Shown here: one piece after another, positions 42,375-54,263 of the stretch
Layout of the letters: each line of letters opens with the position of its first letter
Numbering within the stretch: position 1 is the first letter of the stretch
Origin: Chloroflexota bacterium
GTDB lineage: Bacteria; Chloroflexota; Dehalococcoidia; Lucifugimonadales; JACPCK01
NCBI GenBank assembly: GCA_016179845.1
Contig: JACPCK010000048.1
Coordinates: 1-60,009, forward strand
DNA: 60,009 nucleotides
Direction of reading: 5' to 3'
The notes under the pieces: generated by a model
The model's input: only the letters and a program-made list of their open reading frames with translations
Database searches by the model: none
Told to the model about the DNA's origin: nothing
Translations under genes and position numbers: made by a program

Positions 42375-44453
42375 TTAGGGCCGTCCCTGGCGAAGGTAGG
42401 AGCGGAGGAAGGCCAGGACCTCGTCGTCCAGCACTCCAGCCAGGGAATCCAGGTCAGAGGCCTGGACGATCTGGATGAACTTGTCGGTCAGGTCTCGGCC
42501 AGGGGTATCGAGGATGCGGTGGGTGGTGTAAGAGGCCAGGCGGTGGTTCTGCTGGGCGAGGGCGTCACGGAGGGCCTCTTCCAGGAGAGATGTCTCCTCT
42601 TCTGGGACCGTGTCCAGGAGCGTGAGGTGGCAGTTGGGGCAGAAGGGCTGAGGCTCCTGGTAGCCCTCAGGAGGCGGGGCTGTGCATAGCTTTAACGAGC
42701 CCTGCAAGCCCCTGTACCAGGGCGACAGGTCCGGACGTACGGGAGGTCCCAGCTCCAGTAGCGTGTTGAGCCTGTCTAGGGCCTCCAGGCGGGGTCTCAT
42801 CTGCTCCAGACGCCTGGCCAGGGTGCGGGCCTGCCGGTTGTAGGCCGTGTGATGGTAGGCATAGGCCTCTCGGTAGCGGCTGTAGAGGGTCTCAAAGTGG
42901 CCCTTGACGGTAGGCCACAGGGACGGGTTTTGCACCAGGGAGTTCACATCTAGCTGGGCCAGGATGGTGGCCTTCTCAAAGGCCATGTCCTGCTGCCGGG
43001 GTCCGAGGGCCGCGCCGTCCAGACACTCCTTGACCATTCTGATCTCCTGTACTTTCTCGCTGAGTTGTAGCAGGCGACGGTGGAGGTCGAGGACCTGGGC
43101 CAGGGCCGATGGAGGGCCTATGCGCCGGCAGAGGGGGAATAGCTGGGAGGGGTTGGTAGCCGATGCCGCCCCTTCCAGCCTCTCAAGGGCCTCCTGTCCG
43201 GTTTGTGCCAGCGTATGGCCCAGAGTATCGGAGAGGGTCTGGAGGCTCTGCCGGACAGCCGGTAGTTGCTCCCTGACCTGAGCGAGGGCATGGGACAAGA
43301 GCTGGGCTATGGCGGAAGGGTCAGCTTGGGGCAGGCCATTAGGGACACCGGGGAGGAAGGCCTTGGCGTAGGGAGCCAGCGTCTGCCAGGTGGGCGGGGA
43401 AGGCTCGGCGACGGTAAGAAGGTCTTCCCACCAGCGGTCCTCCCAGGGGATCTCAGGGAGGGCCTCCTTGAAGAGACGGTCCCCAGGGAAGGGGTAGCCG
43501 CTGGCGGTCTTGAGACGGTGGCCTGGCCTCAGATGGATTTCCACCTCCTGGGGGCCTGCCAGAAGGTAGGACATCAGGTACAGGGTGGCCAGGGGCAGGG
43601 TGAGGCCCCTTTCGTGGGCCAGATGGTGGAGCAGGTCCCTGGCATCGGCGGCACCTCTGGAGGATTGCAGGGCTCTCTGGATGACGTCATATACGGCGTT
43701 GGACTGGAGGGCGAGCCTGAGGGGCTCCGTGGGAGCAGCAAGGCCCAGGGGCACGCTGAAGGCGAGAAGGGCAGAACGGACAGGCTCCTCTTGAAGCCGC
43801 GCCCCGATGAGGCCCTCGTACAGGTGCACCACCTCCTCGCGGGCAAGGGGCCTGGGAAGAGAGGCCGGGTCCCATGGGAGATGGGGGTAGGCGGCGGCAA
43901 GGAGGTGTTGGGCCAGGGCCTGGCACCAGTCCCGATAGGTGCCGGTATGGAACACCTCCCTTGGGTGCAGGGCCAAATCTCCCTGGGTCACTACTCGTCC
44001 GTAGTAGTAGGAGCGGGCCTCCTCGGCGGCCAGGTCGCGTCGCAGCTCCTCCTGCCTGCCCTCCAGGCTGCGCCGGAGGGGGGCGGCTGAGGTCTCCCTC
44101 ATCGTGACGTAGAGGCGCAGGGCCTCGCCCACAGCGCGGAACTCCCGCTCCAGGGAGGCCTTGCGGCGGGCGGGCGCTCTGCCGGGAATAGAGACGGTGA
44201 TTCGAGGGTCTTGCAGCAGGAAGCTAGTAGCCCTCTGGGGAGCGGTGAGGAAGACGATGCGGAAGTAGGCGTCCTCCTCCAGCCTCTGCCCCCAGGCGGG
44301 GTCCCAGTGAGGGGCCACGGTGAACTGGCCCTTGTAACGCAGGCCGCTGTAGTCGGCGGTGCACTCCTGCAACTGGCCTGGCTGGATGTCTGGGAAGAGG
44401 AGAGAGAGCTGTATCTCTTCGTTCACAGATAGATTCTTAGGAGGGCTGCTCAC
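42375..44453 (-). CDS. large protein of unknown function with C-terminal CPxC motif
   Basis: 692 residues, cytoplasmic, no signal peptide or TM. Long helical stretches (about 110-150 and 400-560), Arg- and Leu-rich. Near residue 610 PFCPNCHLTL is a single Cys-pair, probably half of a zinc site. No Walker or other catalytic motif seen. It could be a shortened relative of the large DUF6079/BREX-type proteins, whose C-terminal part has a CPxC element, but this is a weak guess. Start: GTG 44453, or GTG 44426 (MNEEIQLS); a 24-base direct repeat duplicates the latter start region at 44476-44499. It follows ligA and precedes pth by 4 bases. Confidence 0.7.
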   Translation of the reverse strand: MSSPPKNLSVNEEIQLSLLFPDIQPGQLQECTADYSGLRYKGQFTVAPHWDPAWGQRLEEDAYFRIVFLTAPQRATSFLLQDPRITVSIPGRAPARRKASLEREFRAVGEALRLYVTMRETSAAPLRRSLEGRQEELRRDLAAEEARSYYYGRVVTQGDLALHPREVFHTGTYRDWCQALAQHLLAAAYPHLPWDPASLPRPLAREEVVHLYEGLIGARLQEEPVRSALLAFSVPLGLAAPTEPLRLALQSNAVYDVIQRALQSSRGAADARDLLHHLAHERGLTLPLATLYLMSYLLAGPQEVEIHLRPGHRLKTASGYPFPGDRLFKEALPEIPWEDRWWEDLLTVAEPSPPTWQTLAPYAKAFLPGVPNGLPQADPSAIAQLLSHALAQVREQLPAVRQSLQTLSDTLGHTLAQTGQEALERLEGAASATNPSQLFPLCRRIGPPSALAQVLDLHRRLLQLSEKVQEIRMVKECLDGAALGPRQQDMAFEKATILAQLDVNSLVQNPSLWPTVKGHFETLYSRYREAYAYHHTAYNRQARTLARRLEQMRPRLEALDRLNTLLELGPPVRPDLSPWYRGLQGSLKLCTAPPPEGYQEPQPFCPNCHLTLLDTVPEEETSLLEEALRDALAQQNHRLASYTTHRILDTPGRDLTDKFIQIVQASDLDSLAGVLDDEVLAFLRSYLRQGRP

Positions 44454-44499
44454 GAAGTGCTCACGGGAAGTGGGGGAGAGAGCTGTATCTCTTCGTTCA
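44402..44499 (-). repeat. 24-bp direct repeat duplicating a gene start
   Basis: The 24 bases GAGAGAGCTGTATCTCTTCG..TTCA occur at 44402-44425 and 44476-44499, 74 bases apart. On the minus strand the upstream copy reads ATGAACGAAGAGATACAG and the downstream copy GTGAACGAAGAGATACAG. The upstream ATG opens only 16 codons before a TGA that overlaps the GTG at 44453. The copies are out of frame with each other, so only one start can serve the large gene. Confidence 0.85.
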
Positions 44500-44505
44500 T
44501 AGCGT

Positions 44506-47937
<3,432 letters not shown>

Positions 47938-47998
47938 GGGCCCATTGCCCCTTCATCGTCTAAGACGGGTTGGCGGCAGATAGGCCCCAGATAGGACG

Positions 47999-49444
47999 AT
48001 GGCAGAAGCTACCATCGCAGCGGAGCAGGGCCGCCGGCCTTCTAGGGGTGGCGCCCTGTTCGTAGCAGTTCTGGGCCTGGCTACCCTGGCTGTATACACC
48101 CTTGCGCTGACTCTCCCTTTCTCGATTGTGGAGCTGGGAGACAAGCCCCTTCTGAGCCTGGCGGGGCTCACGGGACGGACAGCGAAGGGCATCTTCCACT
48201 ACCTGCTGGCTCTGGGGCTCCCCTTCCTTTTCTATTTGGAAGGTCTTGTTGCCTGCCTGAGGTGGCGGGTGCCTCTTTCCCTCGTCATCGGCTTCTCGCT
48301 GCTCTTCGGCCTTGCCCTTATGCTGGTGTACCCTCTCACGGCGGTAGACGTCTTTGTCTATGGGGCCCAGGCCCGGGTGCTTACCCACCATGGGGCCAAC
48401 CCCCAGGTGGTGGCTCCCGCGGCCTTCCCGGACGACCCTTTCCTGGGATGGATGGCCTTCAAAGAGGCTACTCCCCCCTATGGCCCTCTGTGGACCTATC
48501 TTGCAGCTATCCCAACCCTCATCGGGGGCGAGGAGCCCATGCGGGTGGCACTGGGCATGAAGGCGCTCTCGCTGGCCAGCCTCATGGGCAGCGTGTTGCT
48601 GGTATACGCCATTGCGCAGCGCTTCCGCCCAGGCACAGGAACGGCGGCGGCGTATCTTTTGGGCTGGAACCCCCTGGTCCTGTGGAGCACCGCCGGGGAC
48701 GGCCACAACGACATGGTCATGGCGTTCTTTGTCCTCCTGGCCTTTTTCCTGCTTCAACGGGAGCCATCCATGGCCCTTTCGGCTCTGATACTGGCGGGCC
48801 TGGTGAAATATGCGGCTCTGCTTCTTGCTCCTCTGTTCCTTCTGTTTCTGTGGCGACGGCACAACCTCGCGTTCATGATCGCCTCGGTGGCCCTGGCCGT
48901 TGGAGTGGGGGCCATTGTACTTGCCCCGTTGTGGGAGGGCCTGGCTACTTTCGGGGGCCTGCTTGGGCACCTGGGCAACAGGGCTTCTATGTCCCTAGGG
49001 TCCATCTTCATCCTTGCAGGCCAGAAGCTGGGGCTATCGGGGAACGTCGTCGCGCTGGCGGGGCGCGACCTCTTGTATGGCGCTTTCCTTGGCCTTTACA
49101 TCTTCTTTCTGGTGAGCTTCCGGGGAACGATGGACGGGCTCGTAAGGTCGGCCTTTCTTGTGACGTTCTCCTTTCTCGTTCTGGCCACCTTCTGGTTCCG
49201 TTTCTGGTACCTTCTGTGGCTGGTCCCCTTGACAGCCCTGCTTCCCTTGGAAGAGAAGCGGTTGAGAACGGTGGGCCTCGCGTTCTCAGGGTCGGCGATC
49301 CTCCTCTATCTATTCACTGACTACGTGTGGGTGTGGACCGGTCTGGGGCTGGTGGGCCAAATGGCTGCTGTGCTGACGGTGTTTCTGCCGCCCGTTCTAG
49401 TCTGGCTTTACCCCAGGCGTTTGCCCAGGCCTTTCTGGAAATAG
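47999..49444 (+). CDS. multi-pass GT-C-type glycosyltransferase (GT87/mannosyltransferase-like)
   Basis: 481 residues with about 12-13 membrane segments. The first large loop after TM3 has PLTAVDVFVYGAQARVLTHH, the acidic residue pattern used by GT-C enzymes, followed by NPLVLWSTAGDGHNDMVMAF. It probably transfers a sugar from polyprenyl-phosphate to a cell-envelope acceptor. Sugar and acceptor unknown. 61 bases downstream of the DUF1015 gene. Confidence 0.78.
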   Translation: MAEATIAAEQGRRPSRGGALFVAVLGLATLAVYTLALTLPFSIVELGDKPLLSLAGLTGRTAKGIFHYLLALGLPFLFYLEGLVACLRWRVPLSLVIGFSLLFGLALMLVYPLTAVDVFVYGAQARVLTHHGANPQVVAPAAFPDDPFLGWMAFKEATPPYGPLWTYLAAIPTLIGGEEPMRVALGMKALSLASLMGSVLLVYAIAQRFRPGTGTAAAYLLGWNPLVLWSTAGDGHNDMVMAFFVLLAFFLLQREPSMALSALILAGLVKYAALLLAPLFLLFLWRRHNLAFMIASVALAVGVGAIVLAPLWEGLATFGGLLGHLGNRASMSLGSIFILAGQKLGLSGNVVALAGRDLLYGAFLGLYIFFLVSFRGTMDGLVRSAFLVTFSFLVLATFWFRFWYLLWLVPLTALLPLEEKRLRTVGLAFSGSAILLYLFTDYVWVWTGLGLVGQMAAVLTVFLPPVLVWLYPRRLPRPFWK

Positions 49445-49502
49445 GGATGCCGGGCCGCGCAGGCCGAGAAATTGGAGCGCTGGGTCGGCCAGTCGAGGTG
49501 TG

Positions 49503-49694
49503 TTAGCTCTGCTGGCGTTCGGTGACGGAGCGGGCTGCCCGCTGGCTGTACTCGCTGATGGCTATTTCCAGACGTTGCATCTCCGTCTCCAGGTCCGGGG
49601 CCTGCCCGTCGGCGGCGCCCAGTTTGCTGTAGAGGGAGGCCAGACGGCCCTTTGCCTCTTCGATCTGCAGGGTAGGGGAGGCACTCTGGAGGGT
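49503..49694 (-). pseudogene. possible truncated coiled-coil gene remnant
   Basis: An open frame without any start codon ends in TAA at 49503-49505 and begins after a TAG at 49695-49697. It encodes LQIEEAKGRLASLYSKLGAA, then DLETEMQRLEIAISEYSQRA, which looks like genuine helical C-terminal protein sequence. No upstream part is visible. The remainder of the 379-base gap 49445-49823 holds nothing else I can name. Confidence 0.35.
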
Positions 49695-49823
49695 CTATAG
49701 TTACAAGCGCAAAGCTGGTGTAGAGCTAACTATGGGGTGAGGCCTTATAAGGCAGCAGTTGAGGAGTTCTTGCGGTTGTTTAGGGGCTAGCAAAGATGCG
49801 TATCTTATGATTTTGAATGGCCT

Positions 49824-50630
49824 TTAGGCACCCTCCAGAGGCTTGTAGGCTACCACTTTTACGCTGACCACATCGGGTGAGCCTTCCTCTTGGGCGCGGG
49901 CAGGCCCCTCCTGGGTGATGGCTATGTCCAGGAATCCCGCCCCGGCCAGGCGCTCCAGGTACGTCTCGCGGTCATCCGCTCCCGAGACACAGCTGGCCCA
50001 CTTCTGCGGGTCCTCGCGAAGCTCCTTTGGCATGGGGCCCAGGGCCATCATATCGGAGAGGTGGAGCCTGCCGCCGGGCGCCAGCACGCGATAAGCCTCG
50101 CGGGCCACGGCATCCTTGTCGGGCGAGAGACACACCACACAGTTGGATATGACTACGTCCACGCTGGCATCCGGCAGAGGGATGTCCTCCATCTCCCCCT
50201 GGATGAACTCCACGTTGGAGACTCCCAGGGTCTCGGCGTTTTTGCGGGCAAGGGCGAGCATATCGGGGGTCATGTCCAGCCCTATCACGTGGCCCTCGGT
50301 CCCCACCTGGCGCGCCGCCAGGAAACAGTCTATCCCGCCACCGGAGCCCAGGTCCAGCACCCGCTCTCCGGCCTTTAGACCAGCCAGCGCCGTAGGGTTC
50401 CCGCAGCCCGCGGACGCGGCGACGGCCTCCACGGGAAGGCCCTCCAGCTCACTCTGCCGATAGAGGTCGGGAAAGGCCCCCAGGGATGCGTCCACGTCCG
50501 TTGAACATGTGCCACCCGCGCAGCAGGCGGCCTCCTCCACGTTGAGGACCGTTAGCTGCGCTGCCTGGCGCGCCCGCTCTCCATAACGCTGACGTACGTA
50601 CTCCTTGATCTCGGCCTGGTCATCGCTCAT
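49824..50630 (-). CDS. arsM: arsenite S-adenosylmethionine methyltransferase (ArsM-like)
   Basis: 268 residues from ATG 50630 (MSDDQAEIKEYVRQRYG), with AAGGAGGAG upstream; an in-frame extension to 50786 has no site. N-terminal Cys pair EEAACCAGGTCSTDVD, Cys in SAGCGNPTALAGLKAGERVL, SAM site DLGSGGGIDCFLAARQVG, ISNCVVCLSPDK with the third Cys region, and a final Cys in KWASCVSGADD. It methylates As(III), using Cys thiols as ligands. No arsR or arsB neighbour. Its coding strand is G-rich, unlike other minus-strand genes to its left. Confidence 0.9.
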   Translation of the reverse strand: MSDDQAEIKEYVRQRYGERARQAAQLTVLNVEEAACCAGGTCSTDVDASLGAFPDLYRQSELEGLPVEAVAASAGCGNPTALAGLKAGERVLDLGSGGGIDCFLAARQVGTEGHVIGLDMTPDMLALARKNAETLGVSNVEFIQGEMEDIPLPDASVDVVISNCVVCLSPDKDAVAREAYRVLAPGGRLHLSDMMALGPMPKELREDPQKWASCVSGADDRETYLERLAGAGFLDIAITQEGPARAQEEGSPDVVSVKVVAYKPLEGA

Positions 50631-50798
50631 TGCGTTCTCCTCCTTCGTCACTTCATGGTAGTGTCCTGGCAACGGAATATCAACCGGAATTTGCCATTTC
50701 CACCGGTCCCGGTCTAGTCCAATGGGACGATGGTAGTCTACTCCCGCCCCTGAAAGCCTGTCACTCATCATTCTGAACGAGATCATAGAAGGAGATGG

Positions 50799-50804
50799 TA
50801 TAAT
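50799..50804 (+). promoter_or_regulatory. extended -10 promoter of the F420-type oxidoreductase
   Basis: TATAAT preceded by TGG, 33 bases before ATG 50837. No clear -35. Confidence 0.5.
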
Positions 50805-50836
50805 GCCGTCCCTGAGCCCTGTGAGGAGGTAACGTG

Positions 50837-51802
50837 ATGGCGAAAGAGGAGATAAAGTTCTGTATCGGAGGCGCCGGAGGAATCCCGGGGAAGACTGTTG
50901 CGGAGTCGGCTGCCCTGGCGGAGCGACTGGGCTTCGACGGCCTGGTATTCGGAGGGGGGATCATAGGCTACGGCGGGCACGACCCGTTTATCCTGATGGC
51001 CCAGGCTGCTGCGGTGACGGAGCGGCTCCTTTTCAGCACATCTGTGTACCTACTGCCATTTAACCATCCTCTGGTGCTAGCGAAGCAGCTTGCTACGCTG
51101 GACCACCTATCGAAGGGGAGGGTCATCTTTGGCGTAGGGACAGGGGAGCGTGCCAGGCTGCACGACATTTACGGCTTTCCTATGAGTGAGCGGGGCGCCC
51201 GCACCGACGAGTACATCGAGATCCTGAAGGGAGTGTGGACGCAGTCCCCCTACCGGTACCAGGGAAAGTTCTTCCGTTTCGGGGAGATGCCGCAGGAGCC
51301 CACATACCAGAAGCCCCACATTCCCATCTGGGTAGGGGGGCGGGTCGGCGGCGTGGAGTTTGGCCCTGATGGCAAGCGCCGGTTCAAGAGCAGGACGGCG
51401 GCCATTCGGCGGGCAGCCCGCTACGGCGATGGCTGGCTTCCCTACTTCACCGTGCCGGAGGAATACAAGGCCACAGTCCAGATGGTAAAGGACTCGGCCA
51501 GGGAGTACGGGCGGGAGAACCACCCGATGACCTGGGCCTTTCATTGCTTCATGGTGGTGAAGGACAGCTACGACGAAGCGCTGGAGTCGGCCACCAAGCA
51601 CCAGACGTTTGGAGGGGGGAGCCCAGAGTTTTCGCGGAGGTTCGATTTCATCGGTACGCCCCAGGACTGCATCAAGCGTTTGCAGGAATATGTTGACGTA
51701 GGGGTACGGCACTTCAACATCCAGAGGCCCCTGGTGGCCCCTGAAGAGTTCCCCCATCAACTGGAGCGGATTGCCAAGGAGGTCCTACCGGCTTTCAGAT
51801 AG
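50837..51802 (+). CDS. LLM-class F420-dependent oxidoreductase
   Basis: 321 residues of the luciferase-like monooxygenase superfamily, F420 subgroup. KFCIGGAGGIPGKTVAESAA, AERLGFDGLVFGGG, LDHLSKGRVIFGVGTGERAR (the glycine-rich loop), PHIPIWVGGRVGG, RRAARYGDGWLPYF. It reduces or oxidises an unknown substrate with F420 or FMN. ATG 50837 (7 bases after GGAGG) or GTG 50834. Divergent from arsM. Confidence 0.88.
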   Translation: MAKEEIKFCIGGAGGIPGKTVAESAALAERLGFDGLVFGGGIIGYGGHDPFILMAQAAAVTERLLFSTSVYLLPFNHPLVLAKQLATLDHLSKGRVIFGVGTGERARLHDIYGFPMSERGARTDEYIEILKGVWTQSPYRYQGKFFRFGEMPQEPTYQKPHIPIWVGGRVGGVEFGPDGKRRFKSRTAAIRRAARYGDGWLPYFTVPEEYKATVQMVKDSAREYGRENHPMTWAFHCFMVVKDSYDEALESATKHQTFGGGSPEFSRRFDFIGTPQDCIKRLQEYVDVGVRHFNIQRPLVAPEEFPHQLERIAKEVLPAFR

Positions 51803-52069
51803 GTCGGGGCGGCCCTGATTCACAATGACAGCCTGCGCAAAGCCTAGCCCGGCGCAGCTTGCCAGCCTCCCGCTCCACACCCTCACCATGAGCCTCCTCC
51901 CCTTGTCCCGCTCATGGTTACCTAAGCTCGGCATGGCTTTGGCTATTACGGGAACCATCAATATCTCCGTCAGTTACCATGAGATGTCGGCAAAGAACCG
52001 TATGGCGATCTCAACCGCCGTGAGCTCGGCAATCGACTGGCAGACGCAAGCGTTAGTTCCACTGAGAAA

Positions 52070-52094
52070 CCCTTGTACTGGACGAGTACAAGGG
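52070..52094 (+). terminator. 10-bp perfect hairpin before the 52179 gene
   Basis: CCCTTGTACT-GGACG-AGTACAAGGG. It lies 6 bases upstream of a promoter and could end leftward or rightward transcription. The rest of 51803-52178 shows no gene. Confidence 0.5.
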
Positions 52095-52100
52095 CCACTC

Positions 52101-52129
52101 TTGACAATGCTTAAGTCAACGCTTATATT
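52101..52129 (+). promoter_or_regulatory. sigma70 promoter of the small membrane protein gene
   Basis: Perfect TTGACA (52101-52106), 17 bases, then TATATT (52124-52129). TTGAC and GTCAA at 52101-52105 and 52115-52119 form a small inverted repeat that could be an operator. Confidence 0.75.
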
Positions 52130-52178
52130 CGGCGCAGATTGGAGCCGATGCTTTAGTGGAGAAGGAGGAGCAACGGAT

Positions 52179-52589
52179 ATGTCAAAGGGCAAGCTTATCG
52201 GCACTAGGGTGGTCTTGGGAATTTGGATAGTACTTAATTTGCTGTTCGGTCTGGGGTTTCTTCTTATTCCTCAGACTATGTATGAGTCCTTTGTTTCTGG
52301 CGCAAAGGAGCCTCTCACCGATGTAATAAGAGCCCTCTTCGCTATCGCAGGGACGGCGTCCATCACTTGGGCTGTGGCAGCAGGTATTGCGTTTAGAAGT
52401 CCTATCGAGAATAGGGGGTTGCTGCAAGCCCTCATTGTTGCTATGGGCTTCTATGGTTTGCTTGGTTTGTATTTTGATGGTGTAGTACTGAAGGCTGGAG
52501 CCTCTGCTCTTATCATAGACGCCCTATACATAGTCTTGGGCGTCGTTTTGCTATTCCTTTATCCTCGAGCAGAAAAAGCGGCGGCGTAG
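52179..52589 (+). CDS. small four-TM membrane protein of unknown function
   Basis: 136 residues from ATG 52179 with AAGGAGGAG upstream. Four hydrophobic segments (about 10-30, 47-69, 80-100, 108-130), cytoplasmic ends basic (MSKGKLIGTR and PRAEKAAA). The layout resembles DUF4345/DoxX-like small membrane proteins, but no motif identifies it. It has its own promoter and A+T richer codons than its neighbours, so it may be a recent arrival. Confidence 0.7.
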   Translation: MSKGKLIGTRVVLGIWIVLNLLFGLGFLLIPQTMYESFVSGAKEPLTDVIRALFAIAGTASITWAVAAGIAFRSPIENRGLLQALIVAMGFYGLLGLYFDGVVLKAGASALIIDALYIVLGVVLLFLYPRAEKAAA

Positions 52590-52618
52590 TACATAACGGG
52601 CGCCTTCCCAAGTAAACG

Positions 52619-52723
52619 GCGCAGATCCTGCGGGAACAGGGGGCGGTGGTCTCCACTTCTATGGTAGGGCGTATCCTCCATTACCTGAAGGCCAGAGCAG
52701 TATTACGAGAGGCACTCCATTAG
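52619..52723 (+). mobile_element. transposase remnant (helix-turn-helix fragment)
   Basis: AQILREQGAVVSTSMVGRIL then HYLKARAVLREALH and TAG. The pattern xILRExGxxVSxSTVGRILxxLK is that of the helix-turn-helix region of IS481/integrase-core transposases. Nothing else of the element is visible. The rest of the 52590-53047 gap is without a gene. Confidence 0.5.
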
Positions 52724-52986
52724 AGGTGCGCCAGACCTCCGCGACAGCACAAGATATCTGGGATGTCTCCTCGGCACGCTTCACGTGGGCGGATTACAGA
52801 GCAGAGCAAATGCCGAGGACTGATGACTTCGAGGACTAAAAGAGCGAACGTGCGCTGCTTGGAGCAGATGTTGCCCCCCTCAAGGTGCCTCAAGCCGCCA
52901 ATCCCTGCGGCCAGCCCAGAAAGAATGCAGGCATTGCTTAGCTCATGATTCCTTAACCTCACCACGAGCGAAAGAAACCCGCTCAT

Positions 52987-53009
52987 CCTTCGACAGGCTC
53001 AGAATGAGC
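52987..53009. repeat. interspersed repeat (CCTTCGACAGGCTCAGAATGAGC)
   Basis: A 23-base unit matching 28470-28492 at most positions (CTTCGACA-GCTCAG core). It lies in the gap before acuC. Confidence 0.5.
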
Positions 53010-53047
53010 CCGCTCCATCTCACCAAAGTGCAGTATCATTAGCCGGG

Positions 53048-54163
53048 ATGCCCGCAGACGACGTCCTCTCGCGCCACGTCCTGCGCGAGGACCACGTCAT
53101 GGTGCCCACCCGCCTCCGCTACACCTGCGAGCTCCTCAAGGCCTACGACGCCTTCTCCATCCAGGGCTCTCAGTTGGCCGCTCCCCGCATGGCCGCTGAG
53201 GAGGAGGTCCTCTCCTTTCATACAAAAGACTACGTGGCCGCCGTCCGGGCCCTCAGCCAGGGCTATTCCACCTACAACCCCTCCAACTACGGCTTTTCCG
53301 AGGCCGGCGACAACCCCGTCTTCCCCGGCATGTGGGAGGCGTCCCTCTGGTCCACCGGCGCCTCCATTGTGGCCGCCGAGCTGGTAGGCTCCGGCGCGGC
53401 ACAGGCCGCCTGCAACCTCTCTGGAGGGCTCCACCACGCCATGCCCGGCCACGCCTCCGGCTTCTGTATCTTCAACGATCCCGCCATCGCCATACTCCAT
53501 CTCCTCAGGAAAGGCCTCCGCGTAGCTTATGTGGACATCGACGCCCACCACGGCGATGGCGTTCAGCACGCCTTCTACGACACTGACCAGGTCCTCACCA
53601 TATCCCTCCACGAGTCTGGCGAGTTCCTCTTCCCCGGCACCGGCTTCGTGCATGAGACTGGCTCCGGAAAGGGCAAAGGCTACTCCGTGAACATCCCCTT
53701 CTACCCGTTTACCACCGACGAGGTCTACCTGTGGGCATTCCAGGAGATAGTGCCTCCCCTCATCCGCGCCTTCAACCCCGATGTCCTGGTCACCCAGTTG
53801 GGCATGGACACCCACTTCAACGACCCCATCACCCACATGAAGCTCACCGTCCAGGGCCACAACCAGGTGGTGCGGGAGCTGGGCGGGCTCTGCCCCAGAT
53901 GGGTAGCCCTGGGCGGCGGCGGCCACGATATACCTGCCGTCATCCGCGGCTGGACCCTGGACTACGGCACCATGCTTGGCCTGGAATGGCCTGACGAGGT
54001 CCCCGCCTCATATCAGGAGCAGTATGGCCTCAAGCTCCTGCGTGACCCCGAGCCCCCCGATGTGGAGCCGGGCGTCCACCAGGAGACCTGGCGCTACGCC
54101 CGCGAGCGGGTTGCCGAGCTCAAGGCCCTGGTCTTCCCCCTTCACGGCCTGCCCACACAGTAG
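53048..54163 (+). CDS. histone deacetylase superfamily protein (AcuC-like)
   Basis: 371 residues. Metal and active site: LSGGLHHAMPGHASGFCIFN, YVDIDAHHGDGVQHAFYDTD (DxH zinc ligands), SLHESGEFLFPGTG, QLGMDTHFNDPI, and GGGGHDIPAVI. A zinc deacetylase acting on acetyl-lysine of proteins such as acetyl-CoA synthetase, or on acetylpolyamines. The N-terminus (MPADDVLSRHVLREDH) is some 10 residues shorter than relatives, which begin with a strand leading into YDDVLSRH, so the 5' end may be misplaced or lost. Codons are C-rich compared with genes to the left. Confidence 0.9.
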   Translation: MPADDVLSRHVLREDHVMVPTRLRYTCELLKAYDAFSIQGSQLAAPRMAAEEEVLSFHTKDYVAAVRALSQGYSTYNPSNYGFSEAGDNPVFPGMWEASLWSTGASIVAAELVGSGAAQAACNLSGGLHHAMPGHASGFCIFNDPAIAILHLLRKGLRVAYVDIDAHHGDGVQHAFYDTDQVLTISLHESGEFLFPGTGFVHETGSGKGKGYSVNIPFYPFTTDEVYLWAFQEIVPPLIRAFNPDVLVTQLGMDTHFNDPITHMKLTVQGHNQVVRELGGLCPRWVALGGGGHDIPAVIRGWTLDYGTMLGLEWPDEVPASYQEQYGLKLLRDPEPPDVEPGVHQETWRYARERVAELKALVFPLHGLPTQ

Positions 54164-54263
54164 TTGTATTATGGACCCGCAGCAAAAAGTCTGAGCCTAA
54201 ACAGGCCGCACAGCTTTCCTAGCCTTGCTAAGATGCGTAAACCAAAAAGGAGGTAAAAATCCA

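Larger units (their letters stand above)
51803..53047. other. switch of strand composition (GC skew)
   Basis: To the left, plus-strand genes are strongly G-rich and most minus-strand genes have G about equal to or above C on the plus strand. To the right, both plus-strand genes (acuC, MFS) and minus-strand genes (dnaK, grpE) have C above G on the plus strand. Hand counts per 60 bases: 45301 G25/C17, 36001 G23/C18, 53281 C23/G17, 57001 C29/G17. arsM is a local exception. The direction of change fits a replication terminus. Confidence 0.5.

Noticed and set aside
47960-48970. Long open frame (336 codons) on the minus strand opposite the membrane glycosyltransferase
   Set aside because: Its composition is low-complexity Gln/Arg/His-rich, and the plus-strand frame encodes a coherent multi-pass membrane protein.
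52590-53047. A dif recombination site at the skew reversal
   Set aside because: I found no 28-base sequence close to known XerCD site consensus by eye.
53039-53926. Gly/Val/Glu-rich minus-strand frame opposite acuC
   Set aside because: Antisense to an intact deacetylase with all catalytic motifs; the product is a composition artefact.
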